DNA of 36,027 bases from Dehalococcoidia bacterium (GCA_022825745.1 JAJDWF010000036.1:1-36027); one strand, 5' to 3'. Counted from the first letter of the stretch, positions 1 through 9,343 are shown. Notes: a model not told the origin generated them from the letters alone. Translations and numbers: made by a program.

Positions 1-132
1 GCCGAATTCGCCCTCCAGTTTCCGCAAGTGGGTGGTAACCGTCGGCTGCCCAAGTTCCAGCTTGCGAGCAGCCTTGGATACGCTGCGCAGGCGGGCTACG
101 TGGTAAAAGCTGATGATCTCTCGCAGTTCCAT
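1..132 (-). CDS. LysR-type transcriptional regulator, N-terminal part (partial)
   Basis: The gene starts with ATG at 132 and runs off the left edge, so only the first 44 residues are visible. They form the winged helix-turn-helix start typical of LysR regulators: MELREIISFYHVARLRS, then a VSKAARKLELGQPTVTTHLRKLE recognition segment (residues about 18-40, shown here in outline). The start is supported by a Shine-Dalgarno-like AAGGTGG about 7 bases upstream. LysR proteins are usually tetrameric DNA-binding regulators that respond to a small metabolite and often control a divergently transcribed neighbour. Here the divergent neighbours are the ferredoxin and ornithine-cyclodeaminase-family genes, and a perfect inverted repeat lies between them. 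The effector-binding domain is outside the window, so the ligand cannot be inferred. Confidence 0.85.
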   Translation of the reverse strand, partial: MELREIISFYHVARLRSVSKAARKLELGQPTVTTHLRKLEGEFG

Positions 133-187
133 GGGCGGTCCACCTTTTGTATCAACCTGTAGGGGCAAATCCTTACGATTGAACGAT

Positions 188-216
188 ATAATATATCAGA
201 ATAATGGATAGTGCAA
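188..216 (-). promoter_or_regulatory. Candidate promoter of the LysR-type gene
   Basis: On the minus strand TTGCAC (216-211) and TATTAT (193-188) are separated by 17 bp. The -10 matches consensus at 5 of 6 positions, the -35 only at 3 of 6. On the plus strand the same AT-rich block contains a perfect TATAAT (187-192) but no recognisable -35. The placement fits a divergent LysR arrangement. This is a motif reading only. Confidence 0.35.
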
Positions 217-230
217 TGTGGAAGCAACTC

Positions 231-259
231 CCATATCGCTTTGGGCGATAGCGATATGG
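231..259. promoter_or_regulatory. Inverted repeat, probable LysR-type operator
   Basis: CCATATCGCT (231-240) and AGCGATATGG (250-259) are a perfect 10-bp inverted repeat with a 9-bp spacer. Its inner part contains TATCGC-N11-GCGATA, which fits the T-N11-A layout of LysR recognition sites, and GCGATA is directly repeated (245-250, 251-256). The centre is near 245, about 63 bp upstream of the transcription start expected from the TTGACA promoter at 272. That is where LysR-type activators usually bind. There is no T-run, so a terminator is unlikely. Confidence 0.6.
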
Positions 260-271
260 CGTCCGTATGCC

Positions 272-301
272 TTGACAAAATATCGGCACAAACCGCAGAA
301 T
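272..301 (+). promoter_or_regulatory. Candidate promoter of the ferredoxin-cyclodeaminase unit
   Basis: A perfect -35 TTGACA (272-277) is followed after 18 bp by CAGAAT (296-301), a -10 matching 4 of 6 positions. Transcription would start near 308, leaving a leader of about 88 nt before the ferredoxin ATG. A weak -10 beside an upstream operator is typical of an activator-dependent promoter. Confidence 0.45.
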
Positions 302-395
302 ACCCCCTACTAACGGGCCACCCACGGGTCGCGTCGGATAGTGAACCGGCGCCCGAAATTGCCGCGATTATTCGCCCGTATGCCGAGGTAATCTG

Positions 396-638
396 ATGGC
401 ATTCGTGATTACACAGCCCTGCGAGGGAGTCAAAGACGCCTCTTGCGTTGACGTTTGCCCCGTGGACTGCATCCATTCCGACGACGACGCGCCGATGTAC
501 TACATCAACCCCGATGACTGTATCGACTGCGCCTATTGTGTGGCTGTGTGCCCGGTTTCCGCCATATTCGATGAGTTCACCGTGCCCGCCAATATGCGCG
601 AGTACGTCCGAACCAACCGCCTCTATTTCGCCCGTTAG
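396..638 (+). CDS. 7Fe-type ferredoxin
   Basis: This 80-residue protein is a small cytoplasmic electron carrier. The cysteine pattern is C9, C17, C21-P, C25, then C42, C45, C48, C52-P. It matches Azotobacter-type ferredoxin I, in which one [3Fe-4S] and one [4Fe-4S] cluster are bound. The cysteine normally found three residues after the first is absent (C9-E-G-V), which also favours a [3Fe-4S] first cluster. The C-terminal PANMREYVRTNRLYF tail resembles the family's terminal helix. A GAGG motif lies about 9 bases before the ATG. The gene is 21 bp upstream of the cyclodeaminase-family gene, so the two are probably co-transcribed. Its redox partner is not evident, because the enzyme family next to it does not normally need a ferredoxin. 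Confidence 0.9.
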   Translation: MAFVITQPCEGVKDASCVDVCPVDCIHSDDDAPMYYINPDDCIDCAYCVAVCPVSAIFDEFTVPANMREYVRTNRLYFAR

Positions 639-659
639 CCCTCCCGCCGGAGTTCCGAC

Positions 660-1613
660 ATGGCCCGGTTCCTCACCAACGCGCAGGTCGATGAGTGCAT
701 CAGCATCGGCGACGTCCTGCCCGCCATCGAGACGATGGCCGCCAACTATGGCAACGGGGAGGCGGCCAACCTGACCCGGCGCCGCATCGCCACGCCCGGC
801 GGTTACCTGGCGGTGATGGGCGGCGCGCTGATGTACGACGGCGTGTTCGGCGTCAAGACGTTCACCCACACCCGGAACGGCTACTCGTTCCAGGTGAGCC
901 TTTACGACGCCGAGAGCGGCGAATTATTGCTCTACACCCAGGCCAATCGGCTGGGCCTGCTGCGGACCGGGGCCACGACCGCGGTAGCCGTGAAACATCT
1001 GGCGAACGACGACGCGGCCACGGTGGGAATTATCGGGACGGGCAACCAGGCCGGCGACCAGTTGCGGGCGACGTGCCTGGTGAGGAAGGTGCGCGAGGTG
1101 CGGGCATTCAGCCGCAACCCCGAGAACCGCCAGGCTTTCGCAACGCGGATGACCGACGATCTGGGGATTCCGGTGATTGCCGCCGACACGAATGAGGATG
1201 CCGTGGCAGGCTGCGACATAGTCATCGCCATCGCGTCGGCCCAAACCCCAGTGGTGCAGGGCGAGTGGTTGTCGCCCGGAGCCACGGTGATCGGAGCCGG
1301 CCCGACCCTGCGGAGGTACCGCGAGGTGGATGACGGCACGCTGGCGAGGGCGGACCGGCGGTTCGTGGACTCCCTGGAGCAGGCGCCCCTGGAATGCGGG
1401 GACATCTCCGCTGCCGTGGACCTGGGCCTGGTGCAGTGGAGCCAGTTCCAGGAGTTGCGCCACGTTGTAGCGGGAACTGTGCCCGGCCGCGCCTCCTCCG
1501 ACGAAATTGTCTATTGCAAGTTAATGGGCACCGGGCTGGCGGACGTGGTGGCGGCCAAAGTGGTCTGGGAGCGCGCCGAAGCGCTGGGCATCGGCATGGA
1601 GATGGACTGGTAA
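660..1613 (+). CDS. Ornithine cyclodeaminase / mu-crystallin family protein
   Basis: The 317-residue protein has the usual length of this family of NAD(P)-dependent enzymes, which includes ornithine cyclodeaminase, alanine dehydrogenase and ketimine reductases. Visible features are K66 in GVKTFTH, the LLRTGATTAVAVKHLA segment (about residues 100-115), a Rossmann glycine motif GIIGTGNQAG at 123-132, and a VDS motif with D237 near the position of the family's catalytic Asp. The start follows GGAG by about 9 bases. It is the second gene of a two-gene unit behind the ferredoxin and ends against the converging carB. The true substrate cannot be named: many relatives are imine reductases or amino-acid dehydrogenases rather than ornithine cyclodeaminases. 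Confidence 0.85.
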   Translation: MARFLTNAQVDECISIGDVLPAIETMAANYGNGEAANLTRRRIATPGGYLAVMGGALMYDGVFGVKTFTHTRNGYSFQVSLYDAESGELLLYTQANRLGLLRTGATTAVAVKHLANDDAATVGIIGTGNQAGDQLRATCLVRKVREVRAFSRNPENRQAFATRMTDDLGIPVIAADTNEDAVAGCDIVIAIASAQTPVVQGEWLSPGATVIGAGPTLRRYREVDDGTLARADRRFVDSLEQAPLECGDISAAVDLGLVQWSQFQELRHVVAGTVPGRASSDEIVYCKLMGTGLADVVAAKVVWERAEALGIGMEMDW

Positions 1614-1619
1614 TTTGTC

Positions 1620-1662
1620 CGTCATTCCCGCGAGAGCGGGCATCCGGCGCCGAATCCGGATT
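1620..1662. repeat. REP-like hairpin and palindrome between convergent genes
   Basis: The spacer between the cyclodeaminase-family gene and carB begins CGTCATTCCCGCGAGAGCGG. It contains the hairpin CCCGC-GAGA-GCGGG (1627-1640), followed by a 10-bp palindrome AATCCGGATT (1653-1662). Related copies occur at 20207-20232 and 24913-24938. Neither hairpin has a clear T-run, though the position between two 3' ends would suit a role in ending transcription or protecting mRNA. Confidence 0.6.
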
Positions 1663-1669
1663 GCGATGC

Positions 1670-4600
1670 TTATCGCGGTGTCGCCAGGTATTCGTCGGTG
1701 GTCAGGATGTTGTAGTTGTCCAGGCCGCTCAGCATGCTCTCCATGGCGGCGCGGGCCGTGTCCAGAGAGGTGAAGCACGGTATCCGGCGTTCCACGGCGG
1801 CGCGGCGAATGAAAAAGCCGTCCCGCATCACCGAGGTATCGCCCGACAGGGTATTCACCACCGCGCCTACGGTACCGTCGTTGATGACGTCCAGCACGTC
1901 GGGAGAGCCTTCGCCGATGCGCTTGGTGATGGTGGTTACCGGCAGGTTCATGGCTGTGATCATCGCCGCCGTGCCCTCGGTGGCGTACAGTTGGCAGCCG
2001 GCGTCGGCCAGGCCGCGAATCAGCGGCAGGGAGTCGGCCTTGGCATGGTCGGAGATGCTCAACAGCACGCCCATGCCCGGCGACAGGTTGATGCTGGCGG
2101 CCTGCAACGCCTTGGTCAGCGCGCCCGTAAAATCCCAGTCGATGCCCATGACTTCGCCGGTGGATTTCATCTCCGGCCCCATGTACCAGTCCACGCCCAC
2201 CAGCTTGGACATTGAGAACACGGGGGCCTTGATTCCCACCAGCTTCTGGCGTGGCCACAGCCCGCCCTCGTAGCCCAGGTCCGCAAGCTTGGCGTCCAGC
2301 ATGACCCGGGTGGCCAGGTTCGCCACCGGCACGCCGGTCACCTTCGAGATGAAGGGGATGGTGCGGCTGCCGCGCGGGTTGACCTCCAGCACGTACACCG
2401 TTGACTGCTCCGCTGCGTCGGAATCTGCCACCGGCAGGCTGGGGCTGCGGTAAGCGCTGCCGCCCTGCAGCACGAACTGGATGTTCATCAGCCCGCGCAC
2501 GCCCAGGGCCAGCCCGATGCGCGTGGTGTAGTCCACCAGCGTATCCACCTCGGCCTCGGTCAGGTTCAGCCCCGGGTAGATGGCCATGGAGTCGCCGCTG
2601 TGAACGCCGGCCCGCTCTACGTGTTCCATAATGCCGGGAATAAGGACCCGTTCGCCGTCGCAGATGGCGTCCACCTCGCACTCGCGGCCCTCCATGTAGT
2701 GGTCCACCAGCACCTCGCGCTCCGGCGTAACCTCGGTGGCGATGGTCAGGTAGCGGATGAGTTCGGTGGCGTTGCGCACGATTTCCATGGCCCGACCGCC
2801 CAGTACGTAGCTGGGCCGCACCACCACCGGATACTCGATGCGCTGGGCCACGCGCAGCGCCTGGTCAACCGAGTGAACCGTGGCTCCCGGCGGCTGCGGG
2901 ATGCCCAGGTCCACCAGGAACCGCTCGAACTTCTGCCGGTCGCTGGCGATGTCGATGGCCTCGGCGCTGGAACCCAGGATGGGCAATCCGGCGGCGGCCA
3001 GCGATTGAGACAGGTTGATGGCGGTCTGTCCGCCGAACTGCACCAGGCTGGGCGGTGGGTTGTCGTCCACCGTTTCGTTGTCGATGATGTCGCGCACCGC
3101 TTCCTCGTCCAGCGGTTCAAAGTAAAGCCGGTCGCTGGTGTCGAAGTCGGTGGACACGGTTTCGGGGTTGGAGTTGACCATGATGCTGGAGACGCCGGCC
3201 TGCGAGAGCGCCCACGCCGCGTGCACGCTGCAATAGTCGAACTCGATGCCCTGGCCGATGCGGATGGGGCCGCTGCCGATAACGACCGCTTTCGGCCCTT
3301 CCAGCGGCGGTGCTTCGTTCTCGGTGTCGTAGGCGCTGTAGTAGTAGGGCGTGGCCGCCTCGAACTCGGCGGCGCAGGTGTCCACCATCTTGAACACCGG
3401 CCTGATGTTGTGCTGCCCGCGCATCTGCCGCACCTGCTCCGGGAGCAGCCCGGACAGCGTGGAGATATCCAGGTCCGGAACTCCCAGCCGCTTGGAGGCC
3501 AGCAGCGTCGCCGGCGTCAACGGATTGCCCAGCAGGCGGCGTTCCTGGTCGACGATACGTTCCAGCGCCGCGACGAACCAGGGGTCGATGCTGGTGTGCG
3601 CCACCAACTCGTCCCGGGTGATGCCCCGGCGCAGCGCGGCGGTCAGCGCCCACAACCGCAGGTCGTTGGGATGCAGCGGCAGTGAATCCAGCAACTGCTG
3701 GCGACCCTGCCGCACGTTCAGCTCCCGCCAGTCCTGCGCTTCCCAGAGCAGGGACGAGTTGGGCTGTTCCAACGCCCGCGTCGCTTTCTGCAACGCCGCC
3801 TCGAAGCTGCGGTCGATGGCCATGACCTCGCCGGTGGCTTTCATCTGCGTGGTGACGTTGCGGTCGCCATTGGGGAACTTGTCGAACGGCCAGCGGGGTA
3901 TCTTCACCACGCAGTAGTCCAGGGCCGGCTCAAACGCCGCGCCGGTGTTGCCGGTAACGGCGTTGGCAATCTCGTCCAGCCGCCGGCCCACCGCGATTTT
4001 CGCCGACACTCGGGCGATTGGGTATCCGGTGGCTTTGCTGGCCAGCGCGGAAGAGCGGCTGACCCGGGGGTTCACTTCGATCACGTAGTAGTCCGAATCG
4101 GCTTCCCAGTCTCCGGGGCGTTTCCGCATGGCGTCTGGGTGGGGGCGCAGGGCCAGCTGGATGTTGCAACCGCCCTCGATGCCCAGGCCCCGGATGATGT
4201 TGAGACTGGCGGTACGGAGCATCTGGTACTCCTTGTCCGTCAGCGTCTGGCTGGGGGCAACCACGATGCTGTCGCCGGTGTGCGCGCCCATGGGGTCCAG
4301 GTTCTCCATGTTGCACACGGTGATGCAGTTGTCGGCGCCGTCTCGGATTACCTCGTACTCCACCTCTTTCCAGCCTACCAGCGACCGCTCCAGCAGCACC
4401 TGGCTGATGGGGCTGGCCGACAGTCCGCTCTCCACGATGGTGGCGAACTCCTCGTCGGTCTCGGCGATGCCGCCGCCGGTTCCGCCCAGGGTGTACGCTG
4501 GCCGCACCACCAGCGGCAAGCCGACCTCGCTGCGGTAGTCCTGCGCCTCCGCCATGGTGGATACCGTCCGGTTGGGCGGCATGGGTTCGCCGATGTCCAG

Positions 4601-5011
4601 CAGGAACTGCCGGAAATAGTCGCGGTCTTCCGCCTTTCTGATGGTCTCCAGCGGCGTGCCCAGCAGCCGCACCTGGTAGCGGTCCAGCACGCCGGCGTCC
4701 GCCAGAGCCACGGCCAGGTTGAGGCCGGTCTGTCCGCCCAGCGTCGGCAGGACTCCGTCGGGACGCTCGGCGGCGATAATGCGTTCCAGCACCGGTACGG
4801 TGAGCGGCTCGATATAGACGCGATCCGCGATGTCCCGGTCGGTCATGATGGTGGCCGGATTGGAATTGACCAGAATAGTGGACACTCCCTCCTCGCGGAG
4901 GGCCTTGCAGGCTTGGGTGCCAGCGTAGTCGAACTCGGCGGCCTGGCCGATAACGATGGGGCCGGAGCCGATGACCAGGACTTTGCGGGGTTGCTGGGGG
5001 AGATCGCTCAA
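1670..5011 (-). CDS. carB: Carbamoyl-phosphate synthase large subunit
   Basis: The 1113-residue protein makes carbamoyl phosphate from bicarbonate, ATP and the ammonia delivered by CarA, for pyrimidine and arginine synthesis. Two homologous halves are visible: VIGSGPIVIGQAAEFDYAG near residue 12 and VIGSGPIRIGQGIEFDYCS near 575, each followed by an ATP-grasp module ending in EVNPR. A C-terminal MGS-like allosteric domain begins near 977. The start is TTG at 5011, preceded by AAGGA seven bases upstream. It is 30 bp downstream of carA and is the last gene of the pyr operon. It is about 40 residues longer than E. coli CarB. Most of the excess is two acidic or proline-containing loop insertions, one just before EVNPR in each half. 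Confidence 0.98.
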   Translation of the reverse strand: MSDLPQQPRKVLVIGSGPIVIGQAAEFDYAGTQACKALREEGVSTILVNSNPATIMTDRDIADRVYIEPLTVPVLERIIAAERPDGVLPTLGGQTGLNLAVALADAGVLDRYQVRLLGTPLETIRKAEDRDYFRQFLLDIGEPMPPNRTVSTMAEAQDYRSEVGLPLVVRPAYTLGGTGGGIAETDEEFATIVESGLSASPISQVLLERSLVGWKEVEYEVIRDGADNCITVCNMENLDPMGAHTGDSIVVAPSQTLTDKEYQMLRTASLNIIRGLGIEGGCNIQLALRPHPDAMRKRPGDWEADSDYYVIEVNPRVSRSSALASKATGYPIARVSAKIAVGRRLDEIANAVTGNTGAAFEPALDYCVVKIPRWPFDKFPNGDRNVTTQMKATGEVMAIDRSFEAALQKATRALEQPNSSLLWEAQDWRELNVRQGRQQLLDSLPLHPNDLRLWALTAALRRGITRDELVAHTSIDPWFVAALERIVDQERRLLGNPLTPATLLASKRLGVPDLDISTLSGLLPEQVRQMRGQHNIRPVFKMVDTCAAEFEAATPYYYSAYDTENEAPPLEGPKAVVIGSGPIRIGQGIEFDYCSVHAAWALSQAGVSSIMVNSNPETVSTDFDTSDRLYFEPLDEEAVRDIIDNETVDDNPPPSLVQFGGQTAINLSQSLAAAGLPILGSSAEAIDIASDRQKFERFLVDLGIPQPPGATVHSVDQALRVAQRIEYPVVVRPSYVLGGRAMEIVRNATELIRYLTIATEVTPEREVLVDHYMEGRECEVDAICDGERVLIPGIMEHVERAGVHSGDSMAIYPGLNLTEAEVDTLVDYTTRIGLALGVRGLMNIQFVLQGGSAYRSPSLPVADSDAAEQSTVYVLEVNPRGSRTIPFISKVTGVPVANLATRVMLDAKLADLGYEGGLWPRQKLVGIKAPVFSMSKLVGVDWYMGPEMKSTGEVMGIDWDFTGALTKALQAASINLSPGMGVLLSISDHAKADSLPLIRGLADAGCQLYATEGTAAMITAMNLPVTTITKRIGEGSPDVLDVINDGTVGAVVNTLSGDTSVMRDGFFIRRAAVERRIPCFTSLDTARAAMESMLSGLDNYNILTTDEYLATPR

Positions 5012-5041
5012 TGGAGTGTCCTTGCAGTGTCGTGCAGGCGA

Positions 5042-6172
5042 TTACCGATGCCGGCCCACCGGCTGCGCGTCGTCAACCATGTCGAGGAACCGGTCGAACA
5101 GGTACTCGTTGTCCTTGGGCCCGGGGGATGCTTCGGAATGGTACTGGATGGTGAACAGCGGCAGCTCGCGATGCCGCAGCCCCTCTACCGTGTTGTCGTT
5201 CAGGTTGATCTGGGATACCTCCAAACCGGAAGGCAGGTTGTCGGCATCTACGGCGTACCCGTGGTTCTGCGCGGTAATGTGCACCTGCCCGGACTCCAGG
5301 TCTTTGACCGGATGGTTGCCGCCCCGGTGTCCGAACTTGAGCTTGTAGGTGCGCGCGCCCAAAGCACGAGCGGCCAGCTGGTGCCCCAGGCAGATGCCCA
5401 TGATCGGCACTCGGCCGATCAGCCCACGCACGTTCTCAACGATGTTTCCCAGCACCTCCGGGTCGCCCGGCCCGGGGGACAGCAGCAGGCCCGACGGCTG
5501 CATCCCCAGCATCACGTCGGCCGGCGTCGTGGCCGGAACCGCGATCACCTCGCATCCTCGGCTCTGCAACAGGCGCAAGATGTTGTACTTCAGGCCAACG
5601 TCGGTGACCAGGATGCGGCGTATCCCCGCTGGCGGCGGCGTGTTCGGATAGCCGGCTTGTTCCGAGCCGTCCCAGGCGTAGCCATCCGGCGTGGTGACCG
5701 TGCTGACCAGGTCAAGGTTGTCATAGCGGGGCAGTTCACTCAGCTTGTGCTGGGCCACGTCCGGGCTGTCTGATGTGATCAGTCCCATCATCACGCCCCG
5801 CGTGCGCAGGCGGCGTGTCAAAGCGCGGGTGTCGATGCCGCTGATGCCGGGTATGTCGTACTCCTTGAGAAACGTGTCCAGCGTCATATTGCTGCTGCTG
5901 TGGCTGGGCAGGTCGCAGTGCTGCCGCACGATGAGGGCGGCGGCCTGGATGCGCCGCGACTCGAAATCGGCGCGATTGATGCCGTAGTTGCCCACCAGCG
6001 GGTAGGTCAGCGCGACCATCTGCCCGGCGTAGGACGGGTCGGTCAGCACTTCCTGGTAGCCGGTCATGGTGGTGTTGAACACCACCTCGCCCCAGCCGTC
6101 CCGTTGCGCCCCGAAAGCCTCGCCGGTGAATACCGAGCCGTCCTCCAGGACCAGATGCACCACACCACTCAC
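5042..6172 (-). CDS. carA: Carbamoyl-phosphate synthase small subunit (glutaminase)
   Basis: The 376-residue protein hydrolyses glutamine and channels ammonia to CarB. The N-terminal CPSase small-chain domain (about 1-150, with FNTTMTGYQEVLTDPSY) is followed by a class I glutamine amidotransferase domain. Its catalytic triad is visible as C261 in GICLGHQ, H345 and E347 in YHSEASPGP. The start is GTG at 6172, with AAAGGAG seven bases upstream. It overlaps the pyrC stop in a GTGA arrangement, which indicates translational coupling. The length is normal for the family. Confidence 0.98.
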   Translation of the reverse strand: MSGVVHLVLEDGSVFTGEAFGAQRDGWGEVVFNTTMTGYQEVLTDPSYAGQMVALTYPLVGNYGINRADFESRRIQAAALIVRQHCDLPSHSSSNMTLDTFLKEYDIPGISGIDTRALTRRLRTRGVMMGLITSDSPDVAQHKLSELPRYDNLDLVSTVTTPDGYAWDGSEQAGYPNTPPPAGIRRILVTDVGLKYNILRLLQSRGCEVIAVPATTPADVMLGMQPSGLLLSPGPGDPEVLGNIVENVRGLIGRVPIMGICLGHQLAARALGARTYKLKFGHRGGNHPVKDLESGQVHITAQNHGYAVDADNLPSGLEVSQINLNDNTVEGLRHRELPLFTIQYHSEASPGPKDNEYLFDRFLDMVDDAQPVGRHR

Positions 6173-7545
6173 GCTGTCTCTCCTTTGTTCAATACGGCAG
6201 GTTCCTCGAACACCAAACGTCCGCCCGCTATCGTGGCGGCGACCCGCCCGCGCAGCTCGACGCCGTCCAACGGGGTATTGCGTCCCATCGAGGCGAATTG
6301 GTTCACGTCCACCGTCCAGGCCGCGTCGGGGTCGAACAGCGTCAGGTCCGCCGGCGTGCCCGGCGTGAGGGCAGTGTATTGTGAAAGTCCGTTGCCCAGC
6401 ACCCTGGCCGGCCCGGTGGTCAATCGCTCAATCATCGTGGGCAGGCTGACATCGCCGTTATGTACCGCTGACATCAGTGTACCCAACGCCGTTTCCAGGA
6501 CGCTGATGCCGAAAGCCGCCTCGTGGTAGGTGCATTCCTTGCTCACCCGCTCGTGGGGCGCATGGTCGGTTGCGACGCAATCGATGGTTCCGTCGGCCAA
6601 GCCCGCTACGCAAGCGGCAACATCCGTCTCAGTACGCAGCGGCGGGTACACCTTGGTGTACGTGTCGTAGGCCAGCGGGCCGGCGGCGACGTTGGGGTCA
6701 CCCTTGCCGCCCAGGGCCCAAGCGTCGGTCAACAGCAGGTGATGCGGACACACCTCGGCGGTCACGGGAATGCCGCGTTCCTTGGCCTGCCGCACCATCG
6801 CCACGCTGCCGGCCGAGCTAAGATGCGCCACGTGCAGCCTTCCACCGGTCAATTCCGCCAGCGATATGTCGCGGGCGACCATGGCTTCTTCCGCCACCGC
6901 CGGGATGCCGGCCAGGCCCAGCCGGCTGCTGACCCAGCCCTCGGCCATCACACCGCCGGGGCAAAGTTCGTGGTCTTCGCAATGGTTGCTGATTGGCACG
7001 CCCAGGTCGCGGCTATACGTGAGCGCCAGACGCATCAGACCAGCATCGTACACCGGGTCGCCGTCGTCGCTGAAGGCCACCACGCCGGCTGAAATCAGTT
7101 CCTCCATGTCCGCCAGCTCGCGCCCGGCCCGCTGCTTGGTGACGCACCCGAATACGCGCACCCGGGCCGGCACACTGGCGGCGCGGTTCGCTATGTAGTC
7201 CACCACGGCGGCGTTATCGATGGCCGGGTCGGTGTTGGGCATGGCGCAGATGGTGGTGAATCCGCCGCGCGCCGCCGCCGCCGCGCCCGTGGCGATGGTC
7301 TCCTTATACTCGAAACCCGGCTCCCGCAGGTGGGTGTGGATGTCAATGAAACCCGGGCACACCACCAGGCCGCCGGCATGAATTACGCGCACTGCTCCGT
7401 CCAGGGAGCCGGCGGGTATCGACTGGTCAACCGCCTTGATTTCTCCGTCCGCGATCAACACGTCGAAAATGCCGTCCCTGCCGTTGGCCGGATCAATCAC
7501 CCGCCCGCCGGTAATCAGGATGGGTCTTTGCTGTGGCAATGCCAT
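6169..7545 (-). CDS. pyrC: Dihydroorotase
   Basis: The 458-residue amidohydrolase cyclises carbamoyl aspartate to dihydroorotate, the third step of pyrimidine synthesis. Metal-ligand motifs are present: H70 and H72 in DIHTHLREPG, D161 in AFSDDG, H188 in NHCED, H241 in VAHLSSAG and D327 in TDHAPH. The AFSDDG motif, with no carbamylated Lys evident, places it with the longer class I dihydroorotases of Gram-positive-type organisms. It lies 3 bp after pyrB and overlaps carA by 4 bp, within a tightly packed operon. Confidence 0.97.
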   Translation of the reverse strand: MALPQQRPILITGGRVIDPANGRDGIFDVLIADGEIKAVDQSIPAGSLDGAVRVIHAGGLVVCPGFIDIHTHLREPGFEYKETIATGAAAAARGGFTTICAMPNTDPAIDNAAVVDYIANRAASVPARVRVFGCVTKQRAGRELADMEELISAGVVAFSDDGDPVYDAGLMRLALTYSRDLGVPISNHCEDHELCPGGVMAEGWVSSRLGLAGIPAVAEEAMVARDISLAELTGGRLHVAHLSSAGSVAMVRQAKERGIPVTAEVCPHHLLLTDAWALGGKGDPNVAAGPLAYDTYTKVYPPLRTETDVAACVAGLADGTIDCVATDHAPHERVSKECTYHEAAFGISVLETALGTLMSAVHNGDVSLPTMIERLTTGPARVLGNGLSQYTALTPGTPADLTLFDPDAAWTVDVNQFASMGRNTPLDGVELRGRVAATIAGGRLVFEEPAVLNKGETA

Positions 7546-7548
7546 CGC

Positions 7549-8582
7549 TCAGTTCTCAACTGCCACTGCGCCGGCCAGTTGGTACAGCAGCGCCATGCGA
7601 ATTGCCACGCCGTTGGTGACCTGTTCTTCGATCAGTGAGCGTTCACCATGGGCCACGCCGCTGCTAACCTCGATGCCTTCGTTCATCGGCCCCGGGTGCA
7701 TCAACAGCGCGTCGTGATTCGCCCGAGCCATCCGCGCATCGTTGACCTGCCAGCGGCGGATGTACTCCCGCAGGCTGGGGAAGAACCCGCGCTGCTGGCG
7801 TTCCGACTGCAACCGCAGCGCCATCACCAGGTCCGCGCCCTCGATGGCTGCGTCCAGGTCGGATTCGACGCTGACGTTGGCCAATGGGTTGGCGACGCCA
7901 TTGTTGCCGGCGGCTCCCCATCCGCCCGGCGTCAAGGGATCGGGCATGAGTGTGGGTGGGCCGGACAAAATAACCTGCGCTCCCGCTTTCGCGAATCCCC
8001 ATACGGCGGAGCGGGCAACCCGGCTATGTAAAACGTCGCCGACAATCACTACCTTGCGCCCGGACAGGCCGCCCAGGTGCTCACGGGCGGTGTACAGGTC
8101 CAGCAACCCCTGGGTCGGGTGCGCATGGGCTCCGTCGCCGGCGTTGATCACGGCGACGTTGCTGAGGTTGCGCGCCAGGAAGTGCGGCGCTCCGGCATGG
8201 GGATGCCGCACCACGATAACGTCCACGCCCATGGCTTGCAGGGTCAGCCCGGTGTTCAGTAGCGACTCGCCTTTTTCGATGCTGCTGGCCGACGCCGTCA
8301 TATTGATTACGTCGGCGCTGAGTATCTTGCCGGCTTCTTCAAACGAAATGCGCGTCCGTGTACTGGCCTCGTAGAACAGCGTCATGATCACCCGACCACG
8401 CAGGGCCGGGACCTTTTTGACGTCCCGTTCCAGCACCGCGCGCATGGCAGCCGCGTTGTCCAGCGTCGCCGCAATCTCTTCGGCGGTGAAGTCGTCGAGG
8501 TCGAGGACGTGCCGGCGCAGACCGGGAACCGGGACCGCGTTCCCTTGGAACACCTCAGGTTCATTCGAGACGGTCGCTACCA

Positions 8583-8583
<1 letters not shown>
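7549..8583 (-). CDS. pyrB: Aspartate carbamoyltransferase catalytic chain
   Basis: The protein (344 residues from this start) joins carbamoyl phosphate and aspartate. Active-site motifs are FYEASTRTR (STRTR at 74-78), HPTQ at 155-158 and HPGPMNEG near the C-terminus. The chosen ATG overlaps the pyrR stop as TGATG and has GGGGGA about 8 bases upstream. A GTG at 8610 would add nine residues inside pyrR and has no better ribosome site. It is longer than E. coli PyrB (about 310 residues). Part of the excess is an N-terminal extension and a Gly/Asn-rich insertion at about 218-235, after the SGPPTL motif. No pyrI regulatory chain is present in the window. Confidence 0.96.
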
Positions 8584-9226
<643 letters not shown>

Positions 9227-9279
9227 GCGTTCGCATCGCGGATACGGGCCATACGTTTCCCGATCCGGTTCACGCGCAT

Positions 9280-9312
9280 GCTTTGCCAGCCTCGCCGGAC
9301 TGTCTTAAAAGC
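9280..9312 (-). promoter_or_regulatory. PyrR-binding anti-antiterminator hairpin
   Basis: The minus strand reads AGTCCGGCGAGGCT at 9301-9288, an exact match to the PyrR-binding consensus ARUCCNGNGAGGYU described from Bacillus pyr leaders. It is flanked by a lower stem, GCTTT (9312-9308) with AAAGC (9284-9280). The hairpin begins about 16 nt after the predicted transcription start. When PyrR with UMP stabilises it, the terminator at 9226-9184 should be free to form and lower pyr expression. Confidence 0.85.
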
Positions 9313-9334
9313 GGCGTACTATTTCGCGCTAGTT

Positions 9335-9343
9335 ATTCTAGCA
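9335..9343 (-). promoter_or_regulatory. Candidate extended -10 promoter of the pyr operon
   Basis: On the minus strand TGC-TAGAAT (-10 at 9340-9335) forms an extended -10 element. No good -35 is seen at the usual distance. Transcription would start near 9328, giving a leader of about 220 nt that holds the PyrR hairpin and terminator. The interval 9105-9413 has no coding sequence and is accounted for by this promoter and leader. Confidence 0.45.

Noticed and set aside
231-259. Inverted repeat as a transcription terminator
   Set aside because: No T-run follows on either strand and it lies in a promoter region; an operator is the better explanation.
211-396. 61-residue reading frame before the ferredoxin gene
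   Set aside because: It covers the inverted repeat and TTGACA promoter, has a GTG start without a ribosome site and no recognisable family.
96-869. 257-residue minus-strand frame over the ferredoxin and cyclodeaminase genes
   Set aside because: It lies opposite two well-supported genes and overlaps the LysR-type start; a high-GC shadow.
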